A stretch of DNA of 64,000 nt from Citrus sinensis (taxonomy: Eukaryota; Streptophyta; Magnoliopsida; Sapindales; Rutaceae): assembly GCF_022201045.2 (NCBI RefSeq), contig NC_068557.1, positions 29,365,501-29,429,500 of the forward strand. Direction: 5' to 3'. The position numbers and the translations under genes were made by a program. Positions within the stretch are counted from its first letter, which is position 1, and every line of letters starts with the position of its first letter. The notes beneath the pieces are model-generated. The model did not search any database and was not told the DNA's origin. It saw only the letters and a list, made by a program, of their open reading frames with translations. Of this stretch, positions 1 through 12,479 are shown in pieces.

Positions 1-2887
1 CAGCCATTCATCAGTTGCCAAAGCACGCCTATTAGTCTGTATTAGCAGAAGCAGATGATTTGCACAGTGAATGTAAAGAATACCCCAACAGAAAATCACT
101 TCAAATGAGCAAACTCTAAAATCACAATTGAATATATAGAGAAGTTAAGATAGTGAAGTTAGTGACAAAGTGTTAAGTTCACAGCAAATACTCTTAATAC
201 TACACACCTGACCAACTTGCTTCATAAAATCCTTTATAATAGCATGAGGTGCAATGCCGGTTGACCAGACAACCATTCCATATGGCATAGAAGAAGTTTC
301 TCCATTTCCTCGTACTTTGGTGAAAATTTCTTTGTCAGTCACTTTCACGACCATTGATCCCAGTTTTACGTCAATTCCATCTCTGGAGAACTTCTCTTCA
401 GCAAAAGCTGTGATTCTTTTGTCAAACCTGCAAAACCAGTATGTCTACAGGCATGAGCAGACTTTAATTTAAAAAAAGAAAAAAAGAAAAGAAAAGAAAC
501 TAAGATTCATATCTCTTATGCTTAACTTGCACATTCATAAAAGAAGAGATGACTGCTTGTGAATGAACTAAGATTTGTATCTCTTATGCTTAACTTGCAC
601 ATCCGTAAAAGGAGAGATGACTGCTTGTGAATCAGTGGGCATTCCAGTTACAGTTAAGACACCAAAGACGTAAAAGATATCACTCACTTGTCAATGGAAA
701 GCTTGGAAAGCTTGTTAGAGTGGAAAAAAAAATCCTTGACTTGATTCAATTTTACAAATGATAGACTGATAGACAGGAACTCTTGATCTTTTATTTAGAC
801 AAAAATAGCAATAATCTTAGAGGAATTTAGCATTATGTAAAACAAAGTAAAATTTGTTGAAAAAGGATTTTAGAATTCACATTCTTACATGTTGAGGATA
901 TGGTCTGCTGCCTCCAGAAGTGTTATTTTCACTGAATCCTTGACCTTAGGATAGAGCTTAAATAAATCCTCATCTACAAAATCATGAAGCTCCGCAGCAA
1001 ACTCCACACCTGTTGGGCCACCACCAACAATCACAAAATGAAGAATCCTCTTTCTCTCTTCGTCACTTAGGTTAGGGAGGCTAGCCTTCTCAAAGGATTC
1101 AATGACATTCCTACGTATTCTCTGGGCATCTTCAACTTCCTGCATGAATCAAATGCATTTCCTTGAGGGTAAAAGTAATAACAGCAAAGAGTCCATTGTG
1201 GTTCACCGAATTTCTCAATTATCAGGGACAAAGCATAATGAAAATTTTGAAGGAATGTGCCAATGTAGCTGAGCACATACACTAACAAGAATGCCAGGAA
1301 AATTACCTTCAAGAAGTTACAATTCTCCTCTACTCCAGGTGTATTGAATGTGTTAGCACGAGCACCCATGGCTATTACAAGGTAGTCATAGTCCATACAA
1401 AATTCTTCTTTGCCATTCAGATTGGTATTTTGACTAGATCGACAATATACTTTCTTATTTTCTGCATCAATCTTGAAACATTCAGCTTCCCAGAAACAAA
1501 TGTCAACATTTTTCTGACCAAAAAATAAGGGGAAACGAGTCACAAATAGTCCTTAAAATAACCAAAAACTTACACAAATGATCAAAGCACTTAGAATCAA
1601 ACATATAATTGTAACTACAACTTCACAGTCACATCTAACAGTTATTAATGTGATAATGCTATGAGTTCATTACCTTCCTAACAATGTTACGAACTGGTTC
1701 AACAATACTGCGAGCTTCCACAGTGCCACAAGTAACACTGGGAAGCAAAGGGGTAAATGCAAAGTAATTACGAGGTGATATCACTTGAACATCATACGAG
1801 GGATTGTTGAGATTCTTCAAGAAACTTGTTCCGGCCCAGCCAGTGCCAAGCACCACAACCTTCTTTTTCTTAATTCCCATCTCAGGTGGAGCAACAGAAT
1901 ATGCATCACTGGATGCATTTGCCTCAGAATAAGCAATAAGGCTGCCGCCACTGAAACAATCAATAACAAGCATCAGCCAGAGGAAAATGAAAATTTAGAA
2001 GAAAACATAATTCCATCTCCGGGAACACTGTTAATTCAAAATTCTTGACTAAACTCATACTTAGCTTCTGCTACATATATAACTAAGCAATTACAAAATT
2101 CAGAAAATACTATGCTTCAGCAATTGATCCTTGTGTTGATTCTAGTTTTATCAATTAATCTTAGATCTCTACAGATTGCCGAAACCACATTATAAAAACA
2201 TGCACAGTAGATGAAAATGAAGAAACAGAACAGAGTCGAGACAAAAAAAAAAAAAAATCCAAAACCCCATCATAAAAACATGCGTAATAGATGAAAATTG
2301 AAGCAACAGAATAAAACAGAGAGAAGAAAAGGTATATACTCCGGAAACACGCAAAATCATTCATGTATGAACTTTTGAAACATCAGATATGCAACTGTAA
2401 GATTAAAATCAAACAGTATGAACCAGCCCACGAAATTTGCAGACTCAAATTTGAGCTTACACAACTAAACATTATAAAATTTTCAAAATTACAATCTACA
2501 CTTATTAATTGTTATCATTTAAATAAGATATGCTCTGTTTTCTTATCAAAAAAGAAAAAAAAGATATGCTTTGTTTTGCTTTGCACATGCTCCCCTTACA
2601 TGATGAAATTTAAACAAAAAAAAAGATAAATTCATAAAAAAAAAAAACAGATCAAGCATTAGATGCAGAGAACAAATCTAAGAGAAAAACCGAAGCTAAA
2701 AGTAACTGGCAAAGCTTAATTAACGAAAAAATAGATAGGAATTAGTTTGATTCATCCAAAAAAGAAGGGGAAAAAAGTAGCTCAAGCAGAGTATATACCC
2801 GACGGTGGAAATCACAATCAACTTAGAAAGTGAAGAATAATCATGGAAAGCTCTCGAAACTCTTTCGTAGAACGTATAGCCTCGCAT
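1..2887 (-). CDS. NDB2: External alternative (type II) NADH:ubiquinone oxidoreductase, NDB2/NDB3-like, 3' end beyond window
   Basis: Exons (minus strand): 2887-2799, 1950-1674, 1513-1307, 1139-889, 427-208, 36-<1, giving the first 360 residues in one phase-consistent frame. The family oxidises cytosolic NADH at the outer face of the inner mitochondrial membrane and passes electrons to ubiquinone without pumping protons. Visible are the FAD-site dinucleotide fold (VVVLGTGWAG, about residues 61-70) and a second nucleotide fold (VIVGGGPTGVEF, about 227-238). The acidic residue ending that fold's second strand (E267 in LLEAAD) is the type known to favour NADH; the NADPH-using NDB1 lacks it. The basic, aromatic N-terminus (MRGYTFYERVSRAF) followed by a hydrophobic stretch fits a mitochondrial import signal. 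The EF-hand and C-terminal part expected of NDBs lie outside the window. The start is the first ATG of a short exon that joins in phase. NDB2 versus NDB3 orthology is not decided here. Confidence 0.93.
498..633. repeat. 68-bp tandem duplication in an NDB intron
   Basis: Copies 498-565 and 566-633 both run from AACTAAGATT to CTGCTTGTGAAT with only a few substitutions. They lie in the intron between the exons at 889-1139 and 208-427, so they do not touch coding sequence. Confidence 0.9.
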
Positions 2888-3430
2888 TTTGTCGCAGAAA
2901 AAATGTGAAAAAAAAAATTATTACGATTCTCCAAAATATGAAGAGCGATTTTTGTTAATGTAACAGAGAGGTGTACCGTTGGTTCTAATATGTACTAGAA
3001 GAAGAGTCAACGAAGGAAGGAACGGAAGGAACGGAAGAGAAAAATAAATAAATAGAATAATGAACTGAAGAATCCAAAGAAGTCGGAGGGAGAAAAAGAA
3101 AACGCTATTTGTGTGTGTGTGTCTCGCCCTCGCTGTCACGCTGGGTTGGGTTACGGTTTTCATGCGTGATTTGGCGCGCAAAGAGACGGCGGCACGTGTT
3201 AGGTTCTTTTCTAGTACGGCTGTCTATGTTGTACTATATTTTATTTAGGGTTTTGCTGTTAGACTGCATTGCCGTAGGGATCACAAAGGGTACACTGGTA
3301 AATAACTATATACCTGCAGTAGATTTGTGATTGTTAAATTTACACTGGTAAATAATTTAAATTATTAAATTCATCTACATCCCGCCGTGGGTTTTTTGTT
3401 TTTTGAGAAAATTTACCCGCAAGTAATTAT

Positions 3431-3620
3431 TGGATGTGTTTGGGAGTGAGATACTGTAACTTTTAAGTTGTAACTGCTGTGAAGTAAAAGTTACAGCTGT
3501 AGAATAGAAGTTGGAAAATTTTTTTTATTAAACTGCTAAAGTCCAGCTATAAATATTACCAAACACCTTAATAGTTGGGCTTTGACAGTCTATCTACCTC
3601 ACCACACTTCCAAACGGGCT
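3431..3620. mobile_element. Possible small MITE with GTTTGG termini
   Basis: The left end reads GTGTTTGGGAGTG and the inverted right end reads CCGTTTGGAAGTG. The interior is rich in short complementary pieces such as AAGTTACAGCTG. AT-rich flanks contain TAATTA on both sides, a weak hint of target duplication. No coding capacity. The borders are uncertain. Confidence 0.35.
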
Positions 3621-5250
3621 AATTAAATCCACCAGCAACCTACAAACTACAGTAGGTTTTGTCCGTAATTCATAGTGACGACAGCATCATCATATTTATT
3701 TTAAATACTAACACCACATATAAAATCATGATATTGATACCACATATAAAAGATTAGATTTATCTAAACATTTTTATAAAAATATACTCTTACTACTGCA
3801 TACAAATATAATTATGGTTGAGCTTTTGATTAAATTGGTAGCCAAGTTTAGGTGGATTTTTAGTCGAAATTGACAAATCTAAGACATACCAATTTCAACT
3901 AATATGGTTGTCTTTTTCATTGATAGCTATATAAATGTCTTTAAAAAATATAGCATACGTACTCTGAAAAGAACGATGTGAATCAAGCCAGCAACAATAG
4001 TTATGTATTTTTATAATTAAATATTTTTATTATTAAGAATATTAAATTAGGTCTTAAGCAATAAATAAGAGTCAATAACTTAATTTGTGTATTTTTATAA
4101 TGAAATATTTTTAATGTATTTTTAATCAACAAAACTTATAAAAAATAATTAAAATAAAATTGTGCGTTGACGTGAGTATCCGTTGGATTTTTTGTTAATA
4201 CTAAACTCACCCGTCAGCTGCAGCAGCTTTAAATTTGTAATACTTACACCACTTGCGAGCCATAAATTATCCACAGCAAATAGTTTTTACCAAGCGAGTT
4301 TGTACGAATTTTTAGGATTGTAGGTACTACTGTTGAGCTCTTGTGACCGTTTGATCAAATCATCCACCGGTTGTGATGGGGTTTACCATACCAAACTTTA
4401 TAATTGTTTTTTCAAAAAAATTTATCAATTTTTTTAAAAATAAATAAAGAAAAGTTAAAAAGTGACTAAGGAGGTCACGTGGGGCCGACTGTTAGTTACA
4501 ACTTACAATACATCACATGAATTGACCAACATGCCAAGTTGGAAACAAGGGCTTGCCAATAAAATTGGAGAGTTTAAATCGTAATCAAATTAGCAAATCG
4601 AAGCCAAGTTGGTTTGGTACACCGGTCGCCATTTCTAGAAGAATGCCAGTCTGTTGACGCTCTCAACAGCCTGGTTTAATCGAATCTTCATAAACATTTT
4701 TCCACATGACTTTTGAAGTTTGAACGTGGAGCTAGAATGCCGCATTATTAACAAACTCACATGCGCATTTTAGTTTTGCCTTTTTCAGAATATTAAAAGG
4801 GCATGTTTATAGGGTCTAGTTATGTTATTTCAGTGGTATCGTACTACTGTTGCTTTTAGCTATTGAATCTAATTAATACAATTGTATAATTATAAATTTT
4901 AATGATTGATTGCAATATAATTTTACCCGATGTTTATAACAATTTTTTTTGTACTAATTTTTATTTCGATTATGTTCAAATGTTTTCTTTGTTATTTTCT
5001 CTTTTTGTGGTGCTTGGTCAAAGTTAGTGTACTTGATTTTTTAGGTGGGGTTAGTTTGGTAGCTGTCAGTAGAGAATTTCATAAATAAAGAATATACATA
5101 ATTTTCTTGAATTTACATATATACATATACACGTATTTCCATTTTTAGGTTAATGTCAGTATGGATTTCGAAAATAGCATATTTATCCAAGTAAGGGACG
5201 AAGATGAAGCATTCCAGGATTGGAATTGCTGTTAGTGACGGTGAAAATGA

Positions 5251-5273
5251 ATGATGATGATGATGATGATGAT
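5251..5273. repeat. ATG trinucleotide microsatellite
   Basis: About seven and a half uninterrupted ATG units in intergenic DNA. Confidence 0.95.
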
Positions 5274-7520
5274 CGATGAGAAGTTATTATTGCATTAGGG
5301 GTATTTTAAGATACCCTTTCTTTTTTTGTAACATGGTAAAAATTTTATAAAATAAAATTATTGGGACTAACAAAAAATTATTATCTTAGTAAGGATATGG
5401 GTTTAACAATAAATGAATAATTTATTAATAAATAAGTATTTATTAATTTAAGAAGATTTTTATATTTTAATTACTTGTATCATCTTGGTACATGTTCGAC
5501 TTATTTGACCAAGAGTCATCTATGGATTTCAAAAGATATCATGTAAATAAAAAAAAATATATATATATATATATTAATAACTGCTAGAACATCTACATTG
5601 TATATAGATGTAAAATTGATGCACGGACTTTTCAAATTTAACATCTTAGGAGATAAAGTATTTCAAATGTTTCAAGTACATACAATCCAAACTCTATAAA
5701 TACATTGATTATTAGTCCTATTGTTAGTCTCAAATGATTGGATGCATATTTTAGAAAAGAGTTGAATTGAGAAACTTGAAGTTTTCAAAAAAAAAAAAAA
5801 AAGCTCCTTAATAATATGAATTTTATATGTTATGCATTGTTATTATTTGTATTTCACTAATTATTAATTTATAGTTTCATCGGGAAAAAAAATTATCATA
5901 TGCATTTACTGAGATTTTTAATTTAACACAATGGCTCTAGTCAAATCTGAAAGATTTTATTATTTAATTTAAGTTATTAACTTATCGAATATTTATTTAT
6001 CAAGGTTTTACTATATATATCCATCACAGCTTTAGTTTGATGGTGGGTTGGTGTTTTGGTCTTTTAGACAATGTTGAAGAGATCAGTTGCGACTCAACAA
6101 AAATCTTGTCCCACAAATATGTATATCATAAAGATATATTTCCTAAGAGTTGGTCTCTTGACATCCCTCTAATCTCCTCATAAAACCCCTTTTTCAGTTA
6201 TTCTTACTTAATTTAAAAACATCCTTAAAAAAATAAAAGAGTCTTCTATTTTTTAACTTAACTTTCTTTAAAGTTTAAAATAGTATTCTATTATTTTTCT
6301 TTTCTTTTACGATCTTATTGCCACCCTACATACAAATTAAAAACTTTTACGAGTAAAGAATTTTTTAATGTCGACTTAAATTAATATACTTAAGATAATA
6401 ATTTAGAAGCAATCGTGAGTACAAAAATATTGAATAAGTAAGAAATAAAAAATAAATTATTCCAAATTTGTTCAATTTAATTTTTATTAGATAACAAGTA
6501 ACAGGTAAAAAAAGAACAACGGATTTATTGTGAGTAATTTGCACGGAAAAAAAAATGTAAGTGTGTTTAATTAGATTCATATTAAAAAAAAAAAAAAAGA
6601 GAGAGAGAGACCATTCTTGCACATTACTGCACGGCAAAAGGACTTTAAATCTTGTGTCCAAAAATAGATTCTCTAAGTGAAGATCAAGCCCAACCCGGAC
6701 GCGTAAATCTGTCCACGAATGCGGACAATAATTGGCCCGTTCAATCTCTTACGAGATGAGCGGTTTCGCGATGGTTCGGTGATGATGGATGATCTTTTTA
6801 TTTTGAAGCTTTGAAATTTAAAGCCAAGTCTGAAATGTCTAGTTTATTAAAAAGCTTGTCAAAATTTTATGTAAAATTTTTTAAAAGATAGAAATGATAG
6901 AAGGGCAAATGAGGAATTTTGAATTCTTATTAAAAACTGTTGAAAGGATGCAATTTCTGGTACTGTTACTTAATATTTGCTAACCACTAACTAACCAGCC
7001 ATGCTAGGTGATAAAAAGATTGGTATTTCATTGTTTCCTTCAATGGCCCTTCGGCTTCATTCAATATAATAAGATTACACAGGCTTATTGCTTCATGTTA
7101 TGTTGGCAGGTTAACAACTTGCAGCTACAAAACGTTCACTCCTTGTTTTACGGGGTGAATAGTCATTACCTTCTTTTCGTCCTCATATTTTGCTGATTTT
7201 ACATCTACTAAACCCCATAAAACATTTCTGTATAAATCTTATTAAAAAAAATCTATCAGATAAATAGCCCCCACAAATTTACGTATTCTCGCCGAGATTT
7301 TCATTATTAATTTGTCCGACTTTTGAAGGGTCAAATCAATCAATTGACTCTTATTTTGTCTTCATTAATTGAAACATTAGAAGTGGGAGAGGCCAAGGCA
7401 GGGATGTAAAATTAAATTTGAAAAAGAGTTCTGCTCCGGGTCAAATCTCGAAAACTAAAGCAAAACAACGCTGTTTCCTCTTGTATTTGAAACGCTATCA
7501 TTTCACCCTAGCAAAAGCTC

Positions 7521-7663
7521 TCCTCTTCGTTTTCCCCTCTTCGTTCTTCATTTTCGTCTTCTCCTCTTCGTTTTCATCTTCCCCTCTTCGTTTTCTCCTC
7601 TTCGTTTCACCAGGAAAATTTGCCATTCGTTTTCTGCCATTTGTTTTGTCCTCTTCGTTTTCC
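7521..7663. repeat. Degenerate CCTCTTCGTTTTC tandem repeat
   Basis: About six spaced copies of a 13-base pyrimidine-rich unit. The open frames over it on both strands translate to low-complexity Phe/Ser or Glu/Lys/Arg peptides and are best read as repeat artefacts. Confidence 0.75.
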
Positions 7664-8221
7664 TTATCTGAACAACTGTTACAATGATACTTTCTAACCG
7701 AAATGGACAATTTTTTTTTTCAACCTTCCCTTTCTCTGTTCCAAGAAAGCCACCCAAAACTCCCAACATATTTCATTTTACACCCCTGGAATGAGTTTAC
7801 AAACAAACCATTGTAGTTACAAAGTGCTTTTACCTCTCTTTGTTCTTTGGATTCTGCTTCAGCTGTACAAAAAGACTGACAAGCTAATAACACTACATAA
7901 GGGCTTTTTCTCCTGTTCCTTCTAAGAAGAAAGCCAGGAGCGGTAAAAAAAAAAAAAGGAAGGGAAGTGAGAAAATTACAGCTCAAGGGAAATAATTAAG
8001 TTACAGCTACAATTATAACATTTGACTGTGATGCTTCTTCTTCTTTTGTATTCTTTCTTTCTTTCTTTAATTTTCTTTTTTAACATGTGGTCCAAACGTC
8101 TTCAACTACTTCGAAAATTTTAAGATTCGTACCTTAGCTTGTGCAAATGCCGAAACTTAGTCTTATGTCAGAAAATATTAACAGCTGCTGAAAAATCGAA
8201 GAGGAAGAGCTAAGAATAGCT

Positions 8222-8272
8222 GTTTCTCTGCACTTTGTCTTCGTTTCTCTACACTTTGTCTTCGTTTCTCTG
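8222..8272. repeat. 21-bp tandem repeat
   Basis: Two units, 8222-8242 and 8243-8263, differ at one base (GTTTCTCTGCAC versus GTTTCTCTACAC, each followed by TTTGTCTTC). A partial third unit follows. Confidence 0.9.
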
Positions 8273-8932
8273 CCTTAGGAAAATGCTTTAGTTTGTTTTC
8301 TTTTTACTAAGTGAAACGACTACGTTTCATGCAACTAAAAAAAAAAAAACACCAAAATGACGCCGTTTTGAAATAATTCGGGGTTTGACCCGGGGAAAAT
8401 AACATTTTCCTTTGAAAAATACCCACTTGAACCGAACCATGTCTAGGATAATGTGACCCGGAGTTACTTGGTCCAGGAATGAGGCTGGACCGGATTTTGA
8501 CTTCACCTAATAATAAGCTTGGGATCTGGTTTGGAATCCAAAATTTTATGAAAAAAATAAAATATATATTAATTTAAAAATTTATCTTTACTTGGTCCAC
8601 CCATTATATATATTTAAAATTTTAAATATTTAAAGTCTATATTTTTAAGCCTAATTTCATTAAGATAAAATTTAAAATTATTTAAACATACAAACTAATT
8701 AAATTTTTTAGGCCCGAATAGAAAAGCATGCTCAGGTTTTTTGCAGGAGGTATAACATTTGAACGATAGTTTCTTGCAGGTAAGCGAAGCAAAAGTGTAA
8801 GAGAAGAGAAATGCCATTCAGCTAACAAGAAGAGAGAAGGAAGACAAAAATGATAGCATAACAATAAAAAAATAATAAAAGAAAAAATCCCAATAAAATT
8901 CCACTTTTCCCCTTTTCAACCATAGCAACACG

Positions 8933-8956
8933 AAAAAAAAAAAAAAAAAAAAAAAA
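8933..8956. repeat. 24-base poly-A tract
   Basis: An uninterrupted A run. I found no retroelement body upstream and no matching target duplications, so it is listed only as a homopolymer. Confidence 0.9.
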
Positions 8957-9638
8957 CTCCTTCCATCACGGCAGTGTGCTGGAATAATTTTTTTTTTCTC
9001 CTTTTCTTATTGGCTACATAACTTTTTCATAAGAGAAATATTTCTCTTATTTTACAGAAATTGTCGCCAAACTTATATGTAACATCAAAGCACATTAAAA
9101 AGATTAGAATTATATTTATACAATGCATCATTTTTAACCTACAGTAATGTTGATGTGTTCATGTTCGGTACCTTATGCAACTAACTGTCAATTCGGAAAC
9201 ATCAGTTAACATATGATTCGCCACGCACAGATGCACTGAATGAAATAAAGATCGAAAGAATACGCTACAATTATGCTACATATTCATCTTTTTGGTATGT
9301 CACATCCCCATCGACCCAAATGTTCATGAACTGTGTGTGGGGGGGAGTAAGAGGCCGCTGATACGACTTTCAACCCAATTGGAAAACCTCACTTTCACTC
9401 CACCCATAATGCCACGTGTCCCCCAACATTGGTGAACTCTCTCAAAAAGATGGTATATTAGTCAATACACACCACACATTTAAATCTTTGGGTTTAGTGA
9501 TTAATTGCACTTTGAACATTGGTATCATACAAGGGTTAAGCAAAACCAAAGCCGAAACCCCAAATCCAACACTTTATCCAAAAAAAATTTACCCATAACA
9601 ACTTCTAACTTTTAATCAACCCCAATTTTCACCGAGCC

Positions 9639-10442
9639 CTAACACTCACCTGGAAATCTAAATTTCTCTCCATCTCTCGCCGGAGAAATATCAATTTCTA
9701 TCAAATTATTCTCTTCTTCGCCATGAAAATTCTCAAAATCCAACCTTTCTCTCTTGTTGTTACGACTGTTGTTATTGTCAAGAGCTATCTCTATTAGCCC
9801 TTCTCTATCTTCATCTTCCCATCTATAGCAAACGCTCTCCGGCGATCCCCGGTCTCGGTCACAGCCGTCCGATGAAGTATCAGAATCGGTCTCCGGGTAA
9901 TACAAAGACAAAGATGCGTACTTGTCAACACAAAACGGACCCTTGCTATCTGGATCCTTGACAGTCTCTTCGTCGTCTTCTTCGCCTTCGTATGCTTCGT
10001 ATATTACTTCCAACGGAGCCCTCACGTTCCATTCAACAAATGAGTTTTCAAAACACGGGTTCGGGCCAAAGTTGGAATCGGTGCATGTGACCCCTTTGTG
10101 ATCTTGGTGTGGAATATAAGAAGAAGTACTCGATGTGGTCTCGTGATCAGCTGCTTCTGAATTACTATCAGTGCAATTGCTTTCAGTATTTTCTGCTCTT
10201 TCGTTTCTTTGTGTTGCACCAAGACGGAGGAGTGTGAGTAGGAGAGTGAAAGTGATTATGAGAACCGGCGAGAGGATGATTTTCGAGAAAATTATGTGGG
10301 GAGAATAGAGGAGAATTAGAATGTACAAAGTTACAATGCTTGAAAATAGAGGATCTGCATGGGAAGACATGATGATTTTCATTGAAATGGGATTCAGCTT
10401 GCGTGAATTTTCATTTTCATTTTCATTTTCGTTTTCTTCCAT
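9639..10442 (-). CDS. Unknown membrane-anchored acidic protein, 267 aa
   Basis: A single uninterrupted frame opens with an EN repeat (MEENENENENENSR). Two hydrophobic segments follow at about residues 33-51 and 53-71, likely a membrane hairpin or two transmembrane helices. After them comes a long acidic, Ser/Asp-rich tail with patches that look conserved: SLYYPETDSDTSSD, VCYRWEDEDREGLIEIAL and NLIEIDI. I do not recognise a named family or a catalytic motif. Length, codon-like composition, several dense acidic motifs and a TATAAA-like site upstream near 10565 argue for a real gene. Oddity: the last codons read CCAGGTGAGTGTTAG, which contains a near-perfect splice donor (CAG|GTGAGT). The protein could therefore continue in a downstream exon that I could not identify. 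No neighbour suggests a function. Confidence 0.7.
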   Translation of the reverse strand: MEENENENENENSRKLNPISMKIIMSSHADPLFSSIVTLYILILLYSPHIIFSKIILSPVLIITFTLLLTLLRLGATQRNERAENTESNCTDSNSEAADHETTSSTSSYIPHQDHKGVTCTDSNFGPNPCFENSFVEWNVRAPLEVIYEAYEGEEDDEETVKDPDSKGPFCVDKYASLSLYYPETDSDTSSDGCDRDRGSPESVCYRWEDEDREGLIEIALDNNNSRNNKRERLDFENFHGEEENNLIEIDISPARDGEKFRFPGEC

Positions 10443-12479
10443 GGAATCAGCTGCAGAAATCCAAAGGAAATTTTAGAAGGAGAGATTGGAAGTAAAAGGG
10501 CGATTTGGGTCAAGAAAGTGGAGGAGCAAAATAAGAGATGGGACTAGACGCCTTTTAAAAGGGAAATATAAAGAGAGGTTTTGGTGAGATTTTTGGATGT
10601 GCGGTTTATAGGCTTTTTATGACTTCTGGTTTTTAAGGATGCGTAAGTGCAAGGCTTGGAATAATGATTGTAATTTTGGAACGGTTCATTAATCCATTTG
10701 GCTGAAGAACCCAAGGCCTTATTTAATGTAAAATTATTATTTGGATAAATCCAGACATAAATGAATTAATACATTAATTACTAGATCATAAATGGTAACA
10801 AAATTTAGGTAAATTGAATTTTTTTATTTTTTATTTTATTTCCCTTTGAAAACATTATTTCATTAAATATACGTGGACAAAGAAATAATAGTTGGGAGTT
10901 TTTTGCTGAAAATTTTCAGTCATAATTGAAAGAAACGGAAGATGCAAAAGTAGGCGCGTATTACGTAAATTATTCTCTAGTTAAATGATGGACATATTCT
11001 TATTCATGCTACATTAACTTTCAAGTTAATATTGTTCCAATAATAGCTCCAAAGAGACTACAAGTCTCCCATGAGTGACTTGAGAGATACACACACATAC
11101 TCACTTTTCATCATCCAACTAATTAATAAATGATTAAATTTGAGTGACAAAAGCTACCGAAAAAATTTAGTAAATTTGAAGTATACAATGATCCGCAACA
11201 ATGTGTTTTTGTTCCTAATCTCGCAAAAGGTTACGTTTTCAAAAGTCCTCAAAATTTTGTAACTTCGTTCAACTTTATCAATAACCATATTGATATAAGT
11301 CTAAAATGGCTGCACAAAATCACCGACATGTTAATTCATTGGACTAAATTGTAGTTCAAAGCAGTAATTAATAGGCAAAGATATGCAAACTCAGGTCTGT
11401 AGAAGATACATAGCAAAAGGTTAAAAAAAAATGATGAGTTTTCTGATTGAAATTATGAGGAATTGACTTGATGCTTTTAGAACGATATGGCAATATAACC
11501 CTTGATTAGTTTCCACGAAAATTATCTAAAAATATCTGGAAATCATTTCAAGAAGATATCTTTATATATATCGGCAGGCAAACATAGCTTTCGCCAGTTA
11601 CGCCTCTAAATTAAAGCTCGAAATGACTAACGCAAACAGACAAGTCATAGCCTAATGTAATAGCAAGTACTGAGAGAAAATGTTGCAAACAAAAGCACTG
11701 GTGAGGAGATATTGGTTCTGGGGTCACCATCGATCGTCTCTAATCTGTCACAGAATTATTATTTCTTCCTTTCCTTTTATTTCTCTCTTCTCTTTAATTT
11801 TTCACTTTTTTGCTACACAAATTCCTTTTTCTTGGCCGTCTCTCTTTTTCATTTGCTTGGAGTTAGAGCTATCATTTCTTTTTGAGTGTCATAAAACATG
11901 GCTTTGTGATGCAGTGAAATGTTGCCTTTTTTTTTTTTCTCTGTGGATGGCATTAACATGTGGTGATCCTGTAAGTCACTAATCTTTTCGTGTACTATCT
12001 GATACGTCACAGAAATATATATAAAAGGATTGTAACGATCATAAGAAGTAGCATCGTTGTAAAACACTATACACACCCCACCAATGGACCATACTTCACT
12101 TTACTAAGAGAAAATTATGGACAATTTTATCATTAATTTAAATTTTAAGACTATTTATTAAAATAATTTAATTTATATTTGGTCTTTACGTAAAATTGGG
12201 GTAGAATCAGTTGGAGGTGGCTCTCTATCCTTATTCATTCGAATAAATATCTATATCTCCATTGGATGAAGTCTGTTGCTCGGCACAGATTGAATTAGAA
12301 GATAATGGCTTAACTCGGTCAACAAGCCGAATGAATGAATAAAATTTCGAACGTTGCAAAGAAAGCAGCAGCACTGGAGGGTACATGGGCCATTCAAGAT
12401 CAAGTTCTCAATTTAAAATGTCTCATGACTTATCTTTATATTTATGGTTCATATGCTTCATACAAGCCTTCGTAAAAAT

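Larger units (their letters stand above)
7434..8397. mobile_element. Candidate TIR transposon remnant with CCGGGTCAAA termini
   Basis: The left end (from about 7434) and the inverted right end (from about 8397) share CCGGGTCAAA, then CGAA, then CAAAAC and a CG-containing segment at similar spacing. The right end also carries the GACGCCGTTTTG motif. The inside holds no transposase reading frame, only CTTCGTTTTC-rich and 21-bp tandem repeats. The terminal repeats are imperfect and no clean target duplication was found, so borders and class are open. Confidence 0.4.
2888..9638. other. Intergenic region without a supported gene
   Basis: No open frame here resembles a protein family or joins to a neighbour through splice sites. 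The region is strongly AT-rich. It holds an MITE-like segment near 3431-3620, an ATG trinucleotide repeat at 5251-5273, a TA repeat near 5557-5574, a poly-A plus GA tract near 6580-6610, a probable TIR element at about 7434-8397 with internal short tandem repeats, and a 24-base A run at 8933-8956. The stretch just above 2888 should contain the NDB promoter and leader; I could not pick a TATA box with confidence. Confidence 0.6.

Noticed and set aside
7418-7769. Low-complexity Phe/Ser and Lys/Glu/Arg open frames
   Set aside because: They simply translate the CCTCTTCGTTTTC tandem repeat in different frames.
8933-8956. Poly-A run as a retroelement tail
   Set aside because: No element body or target duplication recognised around it.
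11680-11982. 100-codon frame rich in Phe and Ser
   Set aside because: Pyrimidine-rich sequence translated by chance; no family signal.
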